From positions 21,164-85,163 of the forward strand of contig DATATI010000095.1 of the NCBI GenBank assembly GCA_036268875.1: a stretch of DNA of 64,000 nucleotides, in the 5' to 3' direction. Shown in pieces: positions 23,705 to 35,018 of this stretch. The notes under the pieces are model-generated. The model searched no databases. It was not told the origin of the DNA and saw only the letters and a list, made by a program, of their open reading frames with translations. This stretch comes from Polyangia bacterium (GTDB lineage: Bacteria > Myxococcota_A > Polyangia > Fen-1088). Every line of letters begins with the position of its first letter. Position 1 is the first letter of the stretch. The position numbers were made by a program, and so were the translations under genes.

Positions 23705-23854
23705 CTACTTCTTGGCGACGGTGACGGTCAGCTGCTTGCGGCCCTTGCGGCGCCGTCGGCGGATCACTTCGCGCCCCGCTGCCGTCTTCATGCGTTTGCG
23801 GAAGCCGTGCGTCCGCTTGCGACTTTTGCGATGGGGTTGAAATGTCCTCTTCAC
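23705..23854 (-). CDS. rpmH: 50S ribosomal protein L34
   Basis: A 49-residue, strongly basic protein beginning with [20 protein letters not shown] after a GTG start, the hallmark of L34; the C-terminus is slightly extended (QLTVTVAKK). A GGAGGTA ribosome site lies 4 nt before the GTG. It heads the leftward operon. A terminator-like hairpin with six T residues lies 22 nt upstream and may attenuate the operon. The rpmH-dnaA head-to-head arrangement marks the origin region. Confidence 0.93.
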   Translation of the reverse strand: MKRTFQPHRKSRKRTHGFRKRMKTAAGREVIRRRRRKGRKQLTVTVAKK

Positions 23855-23875
23855 GGGCTACCTCCGAACTGAAAC

Positions 23876-23898
23876 AAAAAAGCCGCCGCAGCGGCGAC
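23876..23898 (-). terminator. putative attenuator in the rpmH leader
   Basis: On the minus strand, a 6-bp stem with a 5-nt loop (23898-23882, one U-G pair) is followed directly by six T residues (23881-23876), 22 nt before the rpmH GTG. Placed in the leader of a ribosomal protein operon, it looks like an intrinsic attenuator rather than an end-of-gene terminator. Confidence 0.4.
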
Positions 23899-23967
23899 GA
23901 CGAAAGGTCGAAGGAGATACACCGCCGCTTTCGGCCTGTCAACCACACCCGCTTTCGAGGTCGCCGA

Positions 23968-23991
23968 CCGCCCCTGCGGGCGGACTTTTTT
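23968..23991 (+). terminator. orphan rho-independent terminator facing dnaA
   Basis: A perfect 6-bp stem CCGCCC/GGGCGG with a CTGC loop (23968-23983) is followed by AC and six T residues on the plus strand. No plus-strand gene ends here. It would stop transcripts running from the antisense side of rpmH/rnpA, or a short RNA starting nearby, before they enter the origin. Confidence 0.55.
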
Positions 23992-24242
23992 GGGTGGGAT
24001 TTGTAGGCAGCGAAACTCGTCGTCAGAGATCTCCGTCGGTGACGAATGCGCATGATGTTCCACGCTTGTGTCGTCGACGGGAGTTTTGCGTCATTTCCAG
24101 ATCACCCCGCGCATTCCTCGACGACAGTGTCGCGCGCGCCCGCCGATCGATCGCGCAAAGCCCCATGCGATGGGACTTGGCGCGCTCACAATACAAAATC
24201 ACCCGTGAAACGTGTGCGTGTCAGGCAGGTGTCCGCGTCGTT

Positions 24243-24253
24243 TCAAAAAATTT
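24243..24253. repeat. A/T-rich 11-bp direct repeat, copy 1
   Basis: TCAAAAAATTT here is identical to 24330-24340; the copies are 87 bp apart, start to start. In GC-rich DNA such an identical A/T-rich pair upstream of dnaA may be a bending, IHF-like or unwinding element. Confidence 0.5.
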
Positions 24254-24329
24254 CATTTGTGCTCGCGTGCTTACAGCCCGAGATGGCAGTGGTGGCGGAT
24301 TTCAGGGTCGTGTTCGTTCACCGCCGTTG

Positions 24330-24340
24330 TCAAAAAATTT
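24330..24340. repeat. A/T-rich 11-bp direct repeat, copy 2
   Basis: This is the second copy of TCAAAAAATTT. It is flanked by CCGCC on the left and GGCGG on the right, a 5-bp inverted repeat that would place the A/T tract in a loop. Confidence 0.5.
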
Positions 24341-24475
24341 GGCGGATCTTCGCGGTGTTCGGCCGTATGCCCGATTGGTCCTTGATGGGGTGGAAACGGG
24401 TCTGATAGACAACGCAGCACTCGCGCGGCTCTCGTTGTGCGAGTCCCCCCAAAACCGAAGCGGAACTTGGTTTCT

Positions 24476-24493
24476 CCCTGACCGACGTCAGGG
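24476..24493. promoter_or_regulatory. inverted repeat upstream of dnaA
   Basis: CCCTGAC and GTCAGGG form a perfect 7-bp inverted repeat with a CGAC spacer, 105 bp before the dnaA start. There is no T-run, so it looks more like a protein-binding site or RNA hairpin in the dnaA leader than a terminator. Confidence 0.45.
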
Positions 24494-24514
24494 GGATGTT
24501 TTGGTGTCATTGGC

Positions 24515-24523
24515 TGTGGATAG
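24515..24523 (-). promoter_or_regulatory. DnaA box, 8/9 match
   Basis: TGTGGATAG reads CTATCCACA on the minus strand, one mismatch from TTATCCACA. It lies 75 bp upstream of the dnaA start. Confidence 0.5.
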
Positions 24524-24581
24524 AGAGGGGAGTGTTGATTGAAAGTATCCGACCCGGTTGGTGTTTTCCTGTCTCTGCCCC

Positions 24582-24590
24582 TGTGGAGAA
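24582..24590 (-). promoter_or_regulatory. DnaA box-like site overlapping the dnaA ribosome site
   Basis: TGTGGAGAA (TTCTCCACA on the other strand) is an 8/9 match to the DnaA box and contains the GGAGAA that serves as the dnaA Shine-Dalgarno sequence. Confidence 0.4.
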
Positions 24591-24597
24591 ATCCCCG

Positions 24598-25968
24598 ATG
24601 ACCGTCGAGATGTGGTCCGAAGCGGTCCGATCGATCGAACCGATGGTCAAGCCCGCACACCGCGATCTGTGGCTGCGTCCGATCGTCTGCGTCGGCATCA
24701 ACGAAGGGCGTATCCGGTTGCGCGCGCCGAACCGCTATCACAAGGAATGGTTCGAGGACAACTTCCTGCCGTCGATCCTGCGCGATCTGGAAGCGCGCGC
24801 CCAGCAGACGTTCACCGTCGACTTCGAAGTGGTCGAGGAAGACTCGCTGTCGGCGGCGCGCGTGCCGATGCGCGAATCGTCAGTGGAAGATCGCCCGACG
24901 CCGGTCCCCACGCCAGCGCGGCCACCGGAGCTGCTCCCGCGCTATACCTTCGATCGATTCGTCGTCGGGCCGACCAACCAGTTCGCTCACGCCGCGGCCC
25001 GCATGGTGGCCGAGGCGCCCGCTTCGCGCTGGAACCCGCTTTTCATCTACGGCGGCGTCGGCCTCGGCAAGACCCACCTTCTGCAGGCCATCGGCCACGA
25101 GATCCACCGCCAGCGTCCCGACTGGGTGATCACCTTCGTCACCTGCGAGCGCTTCGTCACCGATTTTATCGGGTCGATGATGAACCAGAAGCGCCAGAGC
25201 GGCACGAATCTCATGCAGGAATTCCGGGCCCGCTACCGCGAGGTCCCGGACGTGCTGCTGGTCGATGACGTGCAGTTCCTATCCAACAAGGACAGCTCGC
25301 AGGACGAGTTCTTTCACACCTTCAATGCGCTTCACTATGCGCACAAGCAGATCGTCCTGACGTCAGACAAGCTGCCGGCGGAATTGCCAGGCGTCGAGGA
25401 TCGGCTGCGCAGCCGCTTCACCTGGGGCCTCATCGCCGAGGTGGAGACGCCCGATCTGGAAACGCGCGTGGCCATCTTGAAGCGCAAGGCCGAGGCGGAG
25501 AAGGTGATCCTTCCCGACGACGTGGCCTTGTACCTGGCGGCGCACATCAAGACCAACGTGCGCGAGCTGGAAGGCGCACTGTTGCGTCTGGCGGCCCGGG
25601 CGTCGTTCCAGGCCCAGCCTATCTCGCTGGAGGTGGCGCGTGAAGCCTTGGCCAAGCTGTTCGCCCATACACCCACCGGGCTGACCATCGAAGGTATCCA
25701 GCGCGAAGTGGCTGCGTACTTCGACGTCAAGCTGCACGATCTGAAGGGACCGAAGCGCCACCGCGCCGTCGCCCATCCGCGCATGATTGCCATGTACCTG
25801 GCCCGCAAGTTGACCTCGATGAGCTATCCCGAGATCGGCAGCCGCTTCGGCGGCAAGGATCACTCGACGGTGATCAGCGCGGTCCGCAAGATCGAGCGCC
25901 TTTGTGGCGAGGAGCCCACCGTGCGCAGCGTGGTCAGCACCATCGAGAGCCACCTGCGCCAGCCCTGA
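24598..25968 (+). CDS. dnaA: chromosomal replication initiator protein
   Basis: The 456-residue DnaA binds DnaA boxes, melts oriC and loads helicase. Domain I covers about residues 1-80, and a Pro-rich linker follows. The AAA+ domain has Walker A GGVGLGKT at 152-159, Walker B LLVDDVQF, and sensor and Arg-finger segments (EDRLRSRFTWGL). Domain IV has the DNA-binding signature GKDHSTVISAVRKIE. ATG 24598 has a GGAGAA ribosome site; an upstream in-frame start at 24496 lacks one and adds residues not seen in the family. It faces away from rpmH and is followed by dnaN. Confidence 0.97.
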   Translation: MTVEMWSEAVRSIEPMVKPAHRDLWLRPIVCVGINEGRIRLRAPNRYHKEWFEDNFLPSILRDLEARAQQTFTVDFEVVEEDSLSAARVPMRESSVEDRPTPVPTPARPPELLPRYTFDRFVVGPTNQFAHAAARMVAEAPASRWNPLFIYGGVGLGKTHLLQAIGHEIHRQRPDWVITFVTCERFVTDFIGSMMNQKRQSGTNLMQEFRARYREVPDVLLVDDVQFLSNKDSSQDEFFHTFNALHYAHKQIVLTSDKLPAELPGVEDRLRSRFTWGLIAEVETPDLETRVAILKRKAEAEKVILPDDVALYLAAHIKTNVRELEGALLRLAARASFQAQPISLEVAREALAKLFAHTPTGLTIEGIQREVAAYFDVKLHDLKGPKRHRAVAHPRMIAMYLARKLTSMSYPEIGSRFGGKDHSTVISAVRKIERLCGEEPTVRSVVSTIESHLRQP

Positions 25969-26233
25969 TTGGCCCGCGCCGGCGGCCCTGCTGGCCTGTG
26001 GAAAGACCTGTGGGGTGGATCGGTATAAGTGCGATCTCTCGGTTCTCCACCACGCCACGGAAAAACACGGGTGGCTTTTCAACAGGCCGCCGCCCTGCCC
26101 TTCTCCGACGGTGAGCGAGCAACAATTCACAACTCCACAGGCCCTACTACATCTACTTTTTAATCTTCTAAATTAAAGATAGAAGACAGAAGGAAACAAC
26201 CGGGCGGGTGTTGCCAAGGATAAGGAGCACGGG
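25969..26233. other. dnaA-dnaN intergenic region with origin-unwinding-like elements
   Basis: This 265-bp gene-free region carries DnaA-box-like sites at 25997-26005 (CTTTCCACA on the minus strand, 8/9), 26076-26084 (TTTTCAACA, 8/9), 26123-26131 (CAATTCACA, 7/9) and 26131-26139 (AACTCCACA, weak). The last is followed by GGCC (26140-26143) and then a run of triplets from 26144 to 26173, most of the form CTA/CTT, ending in the most A/T-rich stretch of the window (about 26156-26195). Box, GC patch, DnaA-trios and AT tract in this order is the known basal unwinding arrangement, which in B. subtilis also lies downstream of dnaA. dnaN has its own AAGGAG site. Confidence 0.6.
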
Positions 26234-27337
26234 ATGGAGTTCAAGATAGACAAAGGCGAGTTTCTTCGCGGGCTGTACTTGGCCTCCGGGATCGCTGATC
26301 GCAAAAGCACCTTGCCGATCTTGGCCAATGTCCTTTTGCGCACCGAGGGCAAAGACAAGCTCATGTGTGGCGCCACCGATCTGAGCGTGACCACCGTGGC
26401 GTCGTTGAACGCCAAGGTCGAGAAGGAAGGCGGCCTGACCGTGGTGGCGCGCCAGCTTTATGAGATCGTCAAGGGCCTGCCGGGCGACGAGGTCCGGGTG
26501 CGGCGCAACGACCAGAACTGGGCGGAGATCCGCTGCGGTAAGGTCGAGTTCAAAGTGGTCGGCATGCCCGACCGCGACTATCCGAAGTTGCCGGCGATTC
26601 AAGAAGCCGAGACCTTCAAGGTCGACAGCGCCACGCTCCGCGAAATGATCAGCAAGACCTTGTTTTCGGTCTCGCTGGACGAGACCCGCCAGCATCTGTC
26701 CGGCGTGCTGTTCGAATCAGACGGCGCCCAGGCCCGCATGGTCTCCACGGACGGCCACCGCCTGTCCAAGGTGGGTCGCGCCTTGCCCGGCGGCCCCAAG
26801 TTGCCGACCGGTATCTTGATCCCGCGCAAGGGTGTCACCGAGATCCGGCGCGCCATCGAGAACCGCGAAGCGCCCTGCGCCATCGGCGTTTACCAGGGCA
26901 ACTTTGTGCTGAAGGCCGATGATGTCGGCTTGTCGGTCAAGCTGATCGATGGGCAGTTCCCGCCCTACGATCAGGTCATCCCCAAGGACAATGACCGAGC
27001 CGTGGTGGTTAGCCGGACGGCCATGCTGGACGCGCTCAAGCGCGTGGCCTTGATGTCGTCGGACAAGACCTGGGGCGTGCGCATCGGCCTTGAGAAAGGC
27101 AAGCTGCGCATCGAGAGCGACAACCCTGACCTGGGCGCCGCCAAGGAAGAGATCGACGTGCCATACAAAGGCACGGCCATGCAGATCGGGTTCAACGCCC
27201 GTTACTTCATCGAACTGCTCAGCGAGATCGAGACGCCGGAGGTTCGCCTGGAGCTGAGCGGTGAGCTGGATCCGGGCGTGGTGCGTCCCGCCGACGGAAG
27301 CGACTACGTGGGCGTGGTGATGCCGATGCGCCTTTAG
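26234..27337 (+). CDS. dnaN: DNA polymerase III beta subunit (sliding clamp)
   Basis: The 367-residue beta clamp has three similar domains that dimerise into the ring tethering polymerase to DNA. The N-terminus (MEFKIDKGEFLRGLYLASGI), the ISKTLFSVSLDETRQHLSGV segment, TDGHRLS and the C-terminal PADGSDYVGVVMPMRL, which forms part of the partner-binding pocket, match the family. An AAGGAG site lies 8 nt upstream. Order dnaA-dnaN-recF-gyrB is conserved here. Confidence 0.97.
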   Translation: MEFKIDKGEFLRGLYLASGIADRKSTLPILANVLLRTEGKDKLMCGATDLSVTTVASLNAKVEKEGGLTVVARQLYEIVKGLPGDEVRVRRNDQNWAEIRCGKVEFKVVGMPDRDYPKLPAIQEAETFKVDSATLREMISKTLFSVSLDETRQHLSGVLFESDGAQARMVSTDGHRLSKVGRALPGGPKLPTGILIPRKGVTEIRRAIENREAPCAIGVYQGNFVLKADDVGLSVKLIDGQFPPYDQVIPKDNDRAVVVSRTAMLDALKRVALMSSDKTWGVRIGLEKGKLRIESDNPDLGAAKEEIDVPYKGTAMQIGFNARYFIELLSEIETPEVRLELSGELDPGVVRPADGSDYVGVVMPMRL

Positions 27338-27361
27338 CCTCGGTCGGAAGCCGCGCGCGAC

Positions 27362-28471
<1,110 letters not shown>

Positions 28472-28545
28472 CGAGAGTTGACGAGCGTTTTCCCTTTGCA
28501 GGTCCGCGTCTGCGTGCTAGGTTATTGGAACCGTTGAGGTTATAG

Positions 28546-31080
<2,535 letters not shown>

Positions 31081-31205
31081 ACGTTCGCTGCGCTCGCTAC
31101 GTGGGAGTAAGCCGGCGCGGCGGAGGAGCGCCTCCTGGCGAAAACGGCGACGCTGCTGCCGCCCGAGTTGGGAGGCCGGACTGGTGGGGAGAATGGCGGG
31201 AAAAG

Positions 31206-31240
31206 AAAAACGCCCGGCGGGAAGTCCCAACCGGGCGGTC
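31206..31240 (-). terminator. rho-independent terminator of carD
   Basis: Reading the minus strand, a 7-bp stem CGCCCGG/CCGGGCG (31237-31231 with 31217-31211) encloses a 13-nt loop and is followed by TTTTTCTTTT. It lies about 40 bp past the carD stop. On the plus strand the T-run is missing, so it serves carD and not gyrB. Confidence 0.7.
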
Positions 31241-31277
31241 ACTGCTTAGGTTAGCGAGCTAAGAGCGAGTCTTAAAT

Positions 31278-31769
31278 TTAACAGGCAAAGATCCGATCGA
31301 GCTTTTCCTCGATCTTCACTTCCTTGGACTTCGTGGCAACGGCGATCTCTTTGATCAGCAGCGTGCGCGCTGTGTCCAGCATCTTGCGCTCGCCGAACGA
31401 CAGCTCCTTGTCGCCTTTGAGGCGCTGCAGATCGCGAAGTACCTCGGCAATCTCGAAGACCGAGCCGGTCTTGATCTTTTCCATGTATTCGCGGTAGCGG
31501 CGGTTCCAGGTCTGCCCTTCCACCGCCACTTCTCGGCTTTTCAGGATCTCGAAGACCTCGTCGACCTCGTCGGCGCGGATCAGCTCACGCAGGCCGACGG
31601 CCCCAGCGTTGCGCGTCGGGATCATGATCTTCATCCCGTTCTCGAGAATCTTGAGGATGTAAAAAGTCTGTTTGTTCGAAGAGATCTCCCGCGTCTCAAT
31701 ACCGACAATCTGTGCTACCCCATGGGCCGGATACACGGCCAGATCTCCCACTCGGAAAGTCGGCTCCAT
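31278..31769 (-). CDS. CarD/CdnL-family transcription regulator
   Basis: A 163-residue CdnL-type protein that binds the RNA polymerase beta subunit and stabilises open complexes at promoters such as those for rRNA. The N-terminal RID fold (FRVGDLAVYPAHGVAQIVGIE) binds polymerase; the helical C-terminal half (RELIRADEVDEVFEIL, WNRRYREYMEKIKTGS) binds DNA. It lacks the HMGA-like tail of the M. xanthus CarD founder and so corresponds to the essential CdnL. AAGGAG lies upstream of the ATG, and a terminator follows. It is transcribed alone, opposite to gyrB. Confidence 0.93.
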   Translation of the reverse strand: MEPTFRVGDLAVYPAHGVAQIVGIETREISSNKQTFYILKILENGMKIMIPTRNAGAVGLRELIRADEVDEVFEILKSREVAVEGQTWNRRYREYMEKIKTGSVFEIAEVLRDLQRLKGDKELSFGERKMLDTARTLLIKEIAVATKSKEVKIEEKLDRIFAC

Positions 31770-31869
31770 AATTACCGCTGCTCCTTATTGATGACGGTTT
31801 TCAAGGCACGCGAACTCTATCACGCGATTTGAACCCCTTCAATGCGAATGAGGCGCGTCAGACAGGAAT

Positions 31870-31875
31870 AGTATA
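31870..31875 (-). promoter_or_regulatory. candidate -10 of the carD promoter
   Basis: TATACT on the minus strand is the best -10 match between pepA and carD, about 100 nt before the carD start. The same bases read TATAAT (31872-31877) on the plus strand, where no gene would use it. No good -35 is visible. Confidence 0.3.
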
Positions 31876-31917
31876 ATTTGCGAGGCTCATTTTGATTCAG
31901 CGCGCAGTGCTTCAAAT

Positions 31918-33441
31918 TCATCGCTCACCGCCGGCGGCGTCGCGGATGAATCGCAGGATCGACGCCACGGCGAACCCCGTGCCGCCTTTTCCGATATGAC
32001 CGAACTCTTTGTCGGCGCTCGCCGGACCGGCGATGTCCACATGGACCCACGGCGTCTCGCCGACGAACTCTTTGAGAAAATGACCGGCGGTCAGGGCGCC
32101 GCCCCAGCGCTCGCCGGTGTTCTTCATGTCGGCGATCTCCGATTTCAGCTGCTCGGACAGACGGCCGGGCAAGGGCAGCGGCCACATCTCTTCACCGGCG
32201 GCACGCGCGGCATTCAGCCAGGCCACTGACAAGGCTTCGTTGTTGCTCATCACGCCGGCGGTGTGCTGGCCCAGCGCCACCACGCAAGCGCCAGTCAAGG
32301 TGGCAAAGTCGATGACAATGTCCGGCTTCAGGGCCAAGCCGTACGTCAGAGCATCGGCCAAAGTTAGGCGGCCCTCAGCGTCGGTGTTGTTGATCTCCAC
32401 GGTCTTGCCGGCCATCGAGCGGAGCACGTCGCCCAATTTGTAGGATCGTCCGGAAGGCATGTTCTCGGTGCATGCGGCCAAAGCATGGACCTCCACCGGC
32501 AATTTCTCGCGGGCAACAGCGCCGATCGCGCTCAGCACAGCGGCGGCGCCCGCCATGTCGACCTTCATATCCAACATGCCGTCGTTGGTCTTCAACGACA
32601 GCCCGCCCGAATCGAAGGTCACGCCCTTGCCAACCAAAACGATCCGCTTACGCGGTGCCGCCGGTTTCCAGGCCAAATGAATGAAGCGCGGCTCTTCGTC
32701 ACTGCCTTGAGAAACAGCGAGGAAAAGGCCCATTCCGCGCTCCCGGCACTCGGTGGGGCCCAAGACTGTGAACTCCAAACCAGCAGCGTGCGCCAGTTCG
32801 CGCGCCGTCTCCGCCATGCGTGTCGGCGTCATCACCGCGGCGGGTTCGTTGACCAGATCGCGGGCCATAGCCACCGCACGCGCCGTCTCCTGAGCCCGAG
32901 CGAGGGTCCGGGCGGCAGCGGCGCAATATTTGTTGTTGGCGGCGGTCCGGGAAAAAATTAGCAGCGCGGCGAGTGGTTCAGGTGGGCGATTGTCGCCGGA
33001 GAGGTATTTGTCGAAGCGATAGGCACCCAGCAAAGCGCCCTCGGCCAGTGCCTGGATGTCTGAAAATGACGGTTCGTCTTCGGGGTCGGCCGCGACCGGC
33101 AGGAGAACCAGACCGCCTTTGCTGGCGCCGACGGACGCGGCCGCGCGGGCGGCGCGGCCGGCAGCGGGCCGCATGTCGGCCGGCTGCGACGAGGAACGCT
33201 TACCGAGTCCGATCAACATCAGCCGCTCGGCGGCCAGTCGTCCTTGCGTGTGAACCAGCAAGGTCTGTCCTGCTCGGCCGCGAAATCGCTCTTCGAGAAT
33301 CGCCCGCCGGAGGCTGCCGTCCAGCGCTCGGTCGGCGGCCGCCAGCGTCGGATCGTCTGCCGTCGCCTCTTGGTGAAAAACAAGGGCCAAAAGCGAAAGC
33401 GGCTGCAGCAACGGATCAGCGGCTGAAAATGAGATCTCCAT
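31918..33441 (-). CDS. pepA: leucyl aminopeptidase (M17)
   Basis: A 507-residue M17 aminopeptidase that removes N-terminal residues with two metal ions, normally as a cytoplasmic hexamer. The C-terminal catalytic domain shows VLVGKGVTFDSGG (catalytic Lys and metal Asp), DMKVDMAGAA, the signature NTDAEGRL and a final HVDIAGPA. The N-terminal domain (residues 1 to about 165) is divergent, as usual. Some PepA proteins also bind DNA; nothing here shows that. It is a single gene, upstream of carD on the same strand with 148 bp between. Confidence 0.95.
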   Translation of the reverse strand: MEISFSAADPLLQPLSLLALVFHQEATADDPTLAAADRALDGSLRRAILEERFRGRAGQTLLVHTQGRLAAERLMLIGLGKRSSSQPADMRPAAGRAARAAASVGASKGGLVLLPVAADPEDEPSFSDIQALAEGALLGAYRFDKYLSGDNRPPEPLAALLIFSRTAANNKYCAAAARTLARAQETARAVAMARDLVNEPAAVMTPTRMAETARELAHAAGLEFTVLGPTECRERGMGLFLAVSQGSDEEPRFIHLAWKPAAPRKRIVLVGKGVTFDSGGLSLKTNDGMLDMKVDMAGAAAVLSAIGAVAREKLPVEVHALAACTENMPSGRSYKLGDVLRSMAGKTVEINNTDAEGRLTLADALTYGLALKPDIVIDFATLTGACVVALGQHTAGVMSNNEALSVAWLNAARAAGEEMWPLPLPGRLSEQLKSEIADMKNTGERWGGALTAGHFLKEFVGETPWVHVDIAGPASADKEFGHIGKGGTGFAVASILRFIRDAAGGER

Positions 33442-33497
33442 GGCGGCCGGGCGGCTTCAGGGTAGGGGGCAGAGTCGCGATTTTCAAGGGAGTTCTG

Positions 33498-33527
33498 TTG
33501 ACAGGAACGCAGCCAAGACAGTAGCGT
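33498..33527 (+). promoter_or_regulatory. promoter candidate for the small gene and jag
   Basis: A perfect TTGACA at 33498-33503 is followed after 18 bp by TAGCGT (33522-33527), a weak -10. It points at the small reading frame at 33537 and jag. Confidence 0.35.
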
Positions 33528-33536
33528 GGTCGGTTA

Positions 33537-33785
33537 ATGGCGTCGGCCACCCGGAAACAGACTGTGCGTAAGCGCGATCGCAAAGTGACCGCGAAATCCG
33601 GCACGAAGGTAGCTGTAACGCCGACGACGAAAGTTGCTCGGGATGAAGCTCCGACCGGCGGAGAAAGTCGATTGGCTAAGAGCCGGGTCGCCACCCATGG
33701 CAAAGAGCCCGCGGCCATGGAAAGTTCGAGCGAACACAAAGTTCCCCCTGCGCTGCCGGTGCCCATCGCCAGCTTCACATTTTGA
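33537..33785 (+). CDS. small basic low-complexity protein, doubtful
   Basis: An 82-residue reading frame with an N-terminal half rich in Lys, Arg, Thr and Ala (RKQTVRKRDRKVTAKSGTK) and a Pro/Ser-rich end. I do not recognise a family. In favour are a TTGACA element just upstream and the same orientation as jag 36 bp later. Against are low complexity, no clear ribosome site and an open frame on the opposite strand. It may be a short nucleic-acid-binding protein or non-coding leader of jag. Confidence 0.35.
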   Translation: MASATRKQTVRKRDRKVTAKSGTKVAVTPTTKVARDEAPTGGESRLAKSRVATHGKEPAAMESSSEHKVPPALPVPIASFTF

Positions 33786-33821
33786 GCGCCGGTTTCAAAC
33801 ACCGAGAGAGAGACGACGAAG

Positions 33822-34307
33822 ATGTCCGAGAACCATCAGCTGGCTGACAAGCGGGAAAATGCCGCCCGGATCTTGCGCGAGATTTTGGATCGAATGGGAA
33901 TCGATGCCGAGGTCAGCGCCTTCGACGATGGCGAGCGGGTAATCTTAGACGCGCATGGCCAGGAATCTGGATTGGTGATCGGGAAAAAGGGAGCCACCCT
34001 TGATGCTCTTCAATATTTGATCAACCGGATAGTCAGCAAGAAGCCGGGCGACGGCCCAGGCATCGTCGTCGATGCGGAAGGATACCGGGGTCGACGCGAG
34101 GATTCGCTGACCGATCTGGCTCAGCGGCTGGCCGAAAAGGCGATCAAGAGCGGGCGTCCGGTCCCCGTCGAGCCGATGAGTCCGCATGACCGGCGGATCA
34201 TTCATGTGGCGCTGAAGGAACATGGAGGCGTCACAACCGAATCGGAAGGGGAAGGACTCTTTCGCCGGGTAGTGATTTTTCCGAAGGGCCGCGCCTCAGA
34301 GAGCTGA
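33822..34307 (+). CDS. jag: Jag/KhpB-type KH-R3H RNA-binding protein
   Basis: A 161-residue protein with a KH domain (GLVIGKKGATLDALQYLINR, about residues 48-67) followed by an R3H domain (PMSPHDRRIIHVAL, Arg-x3-His at about 133-137). This pair defines the SpoIIIJ-associated Jag (KhpB), an RNA-binding partner often encoded next to yidC. The Jag_N domain found in the longer versions is absent. Here the gene lies 10 kb from yidC on the other side of dnaA-gyrB. Its 3' end overlaps the stop of bioD on the opposite strand by 12 nt. Confidence 0.88.
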   Translation: MSENHQLADKRENAARILREILDRMGIDAEVSAFDDGERVILDAHGQESGLVIGKKGATLDALQYLINRIVSKKPGDGPGIVVDAEGYRGRREDSLTDLAQRLAEKAIKSGRPVPVEPMSPHDRRIIHVALKEHGGVTTESEGEGLFRRVVIFPKGRASES

Positions 34308-35018
34308 GCGGTCGCCGAGCAGCCTCGCAACGCGATAAGCGCCCAAGGCCGCCAGCAAGGCGTCGGCCAATCGATCGGGAGAAGGGTCGGTGACAAAGGG
34401 CAAGACGCCCAGCGGTCGAACGCCGGAGATGAGTTCGATTTGCCGGAGGTTGTCCAGCTTCGGATCGTGAGAGCCAGGGCTGGTCTCGACCAGGATGATT
34501 CCCGCCAAAGCCAAGCCGCGGCGGCGGATTTCGTTAGTGGCCAGACAACAATGGTTGATGGTTCCCAGGGCTGCGCGGCCCACCAAAAGAAGCGGAAGGG
34601 CCAGGCACAGAGCGATATCCACAGTGGTGGACGTCCCAGCAAAAGGCACCAAAAGGCCGCCCGCGCCTTCGACGAGCAACCCGGCTCCTTGGCTTCGCAA
34701 CGAGGCAGCTCTGTCGACTATCGAAAGGATATCGACGGTAATACCCGCGGCGGTTGCGGCGACGGAAGGAGCGGCAGGCAAAGGAAAGGTATAGCGGACG
34801 ACTTGCTCGACGGGCACGGGCTGATCCGCGGCCAGCCATAGCGCCCGCGCGTCGGCTGGGTCGGGAGAGCAGCCGGTCTCGACTGGCTTGAAAGGCACAA
34901 AAGTCTTGCCCGATCGATGGGCGATTCGGGCCAGGGCGCAGGCGACGGCCGTCTTGCCGACGCCAGTGTCGGTGCCGACGACAAACAGTCCGGGCTGGAG
35001 AGAAAGATCGATACTCAC
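34296..35018 (-). CDS. bioD: dethiobiotin synthetase
   Basis: The 240-residue BioD closes the ureido ring of dethiobiotin from DAPA, CO2 and ATP. It has the Walker A GTDTGVGKT (about residues 15-23), FKPVETGC, the VEGAGGLLVPF metal/substrate segment and a P-loop kinase-like fold throughout. The frame is intact. Its start overlaps the stop of the bioF relic by 4 nt, so bioF-bioD was once a translationally coupled pair. No other biotin gene is in the window. Confidence 0.92.
   Translation of the reverse strand: MSIDLSLQPGLFVVGTDTGVGKTAVACALARIAHRSGKTFVPFKPVETGCSPDPADARALWLAADQPVPVEQVVRYTFPLPAAPSVAATAAGITVDILSIVDRAASLRSQGAGLLVEGAGGLLVPFAGTSTTVDIALCLALPLLLVGRAALGTINHCCLATNEIRRRGLALAGIILVETSPGSHDPKLDNLRQIELISGVRPLGVLPFVTDPSPDRLADALLAALGAYRVARLLGDRSAL

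Larger units (their letters stand above)
23855..24597. other. rpmH-dnaA intergenic region, probable upstream half of oriC
   Basis: These 743 bp have no supported gene. They hold a leader hairpin before rpmH (23876-23898), a plus-strand terminator-like hairpin (23968-23991), an 11-bp A/T-rich direct repeat (24243-24253 and 24330-24340), an inverted repeat (24476-24493) and two 8-of-9 matches to the DnaA box (24515-24523 and 24582-24590). The second box overlaps the dnaA ribosome site. Base composition is visibly less GC-rich and stop-rich in several frames. The position between rpmH and dnaA and the boxes make this a likely part of the origin and the dnaA control region. Confidence 0.65.

Noticed and set aside
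24056..24071. TGTTCCACG in the rpmH-dnaA region as a third parS
   Set aside because: Only the left half matches; the right half (CTTGTGT) does not resemble the palindrome.
31872..31877. TATAAT on the plus strand between carD and pepA
   Set aside because: No plus-strand gene follows and no -35 is present; the overlapping minus-strand TATACT is more useful for carD.
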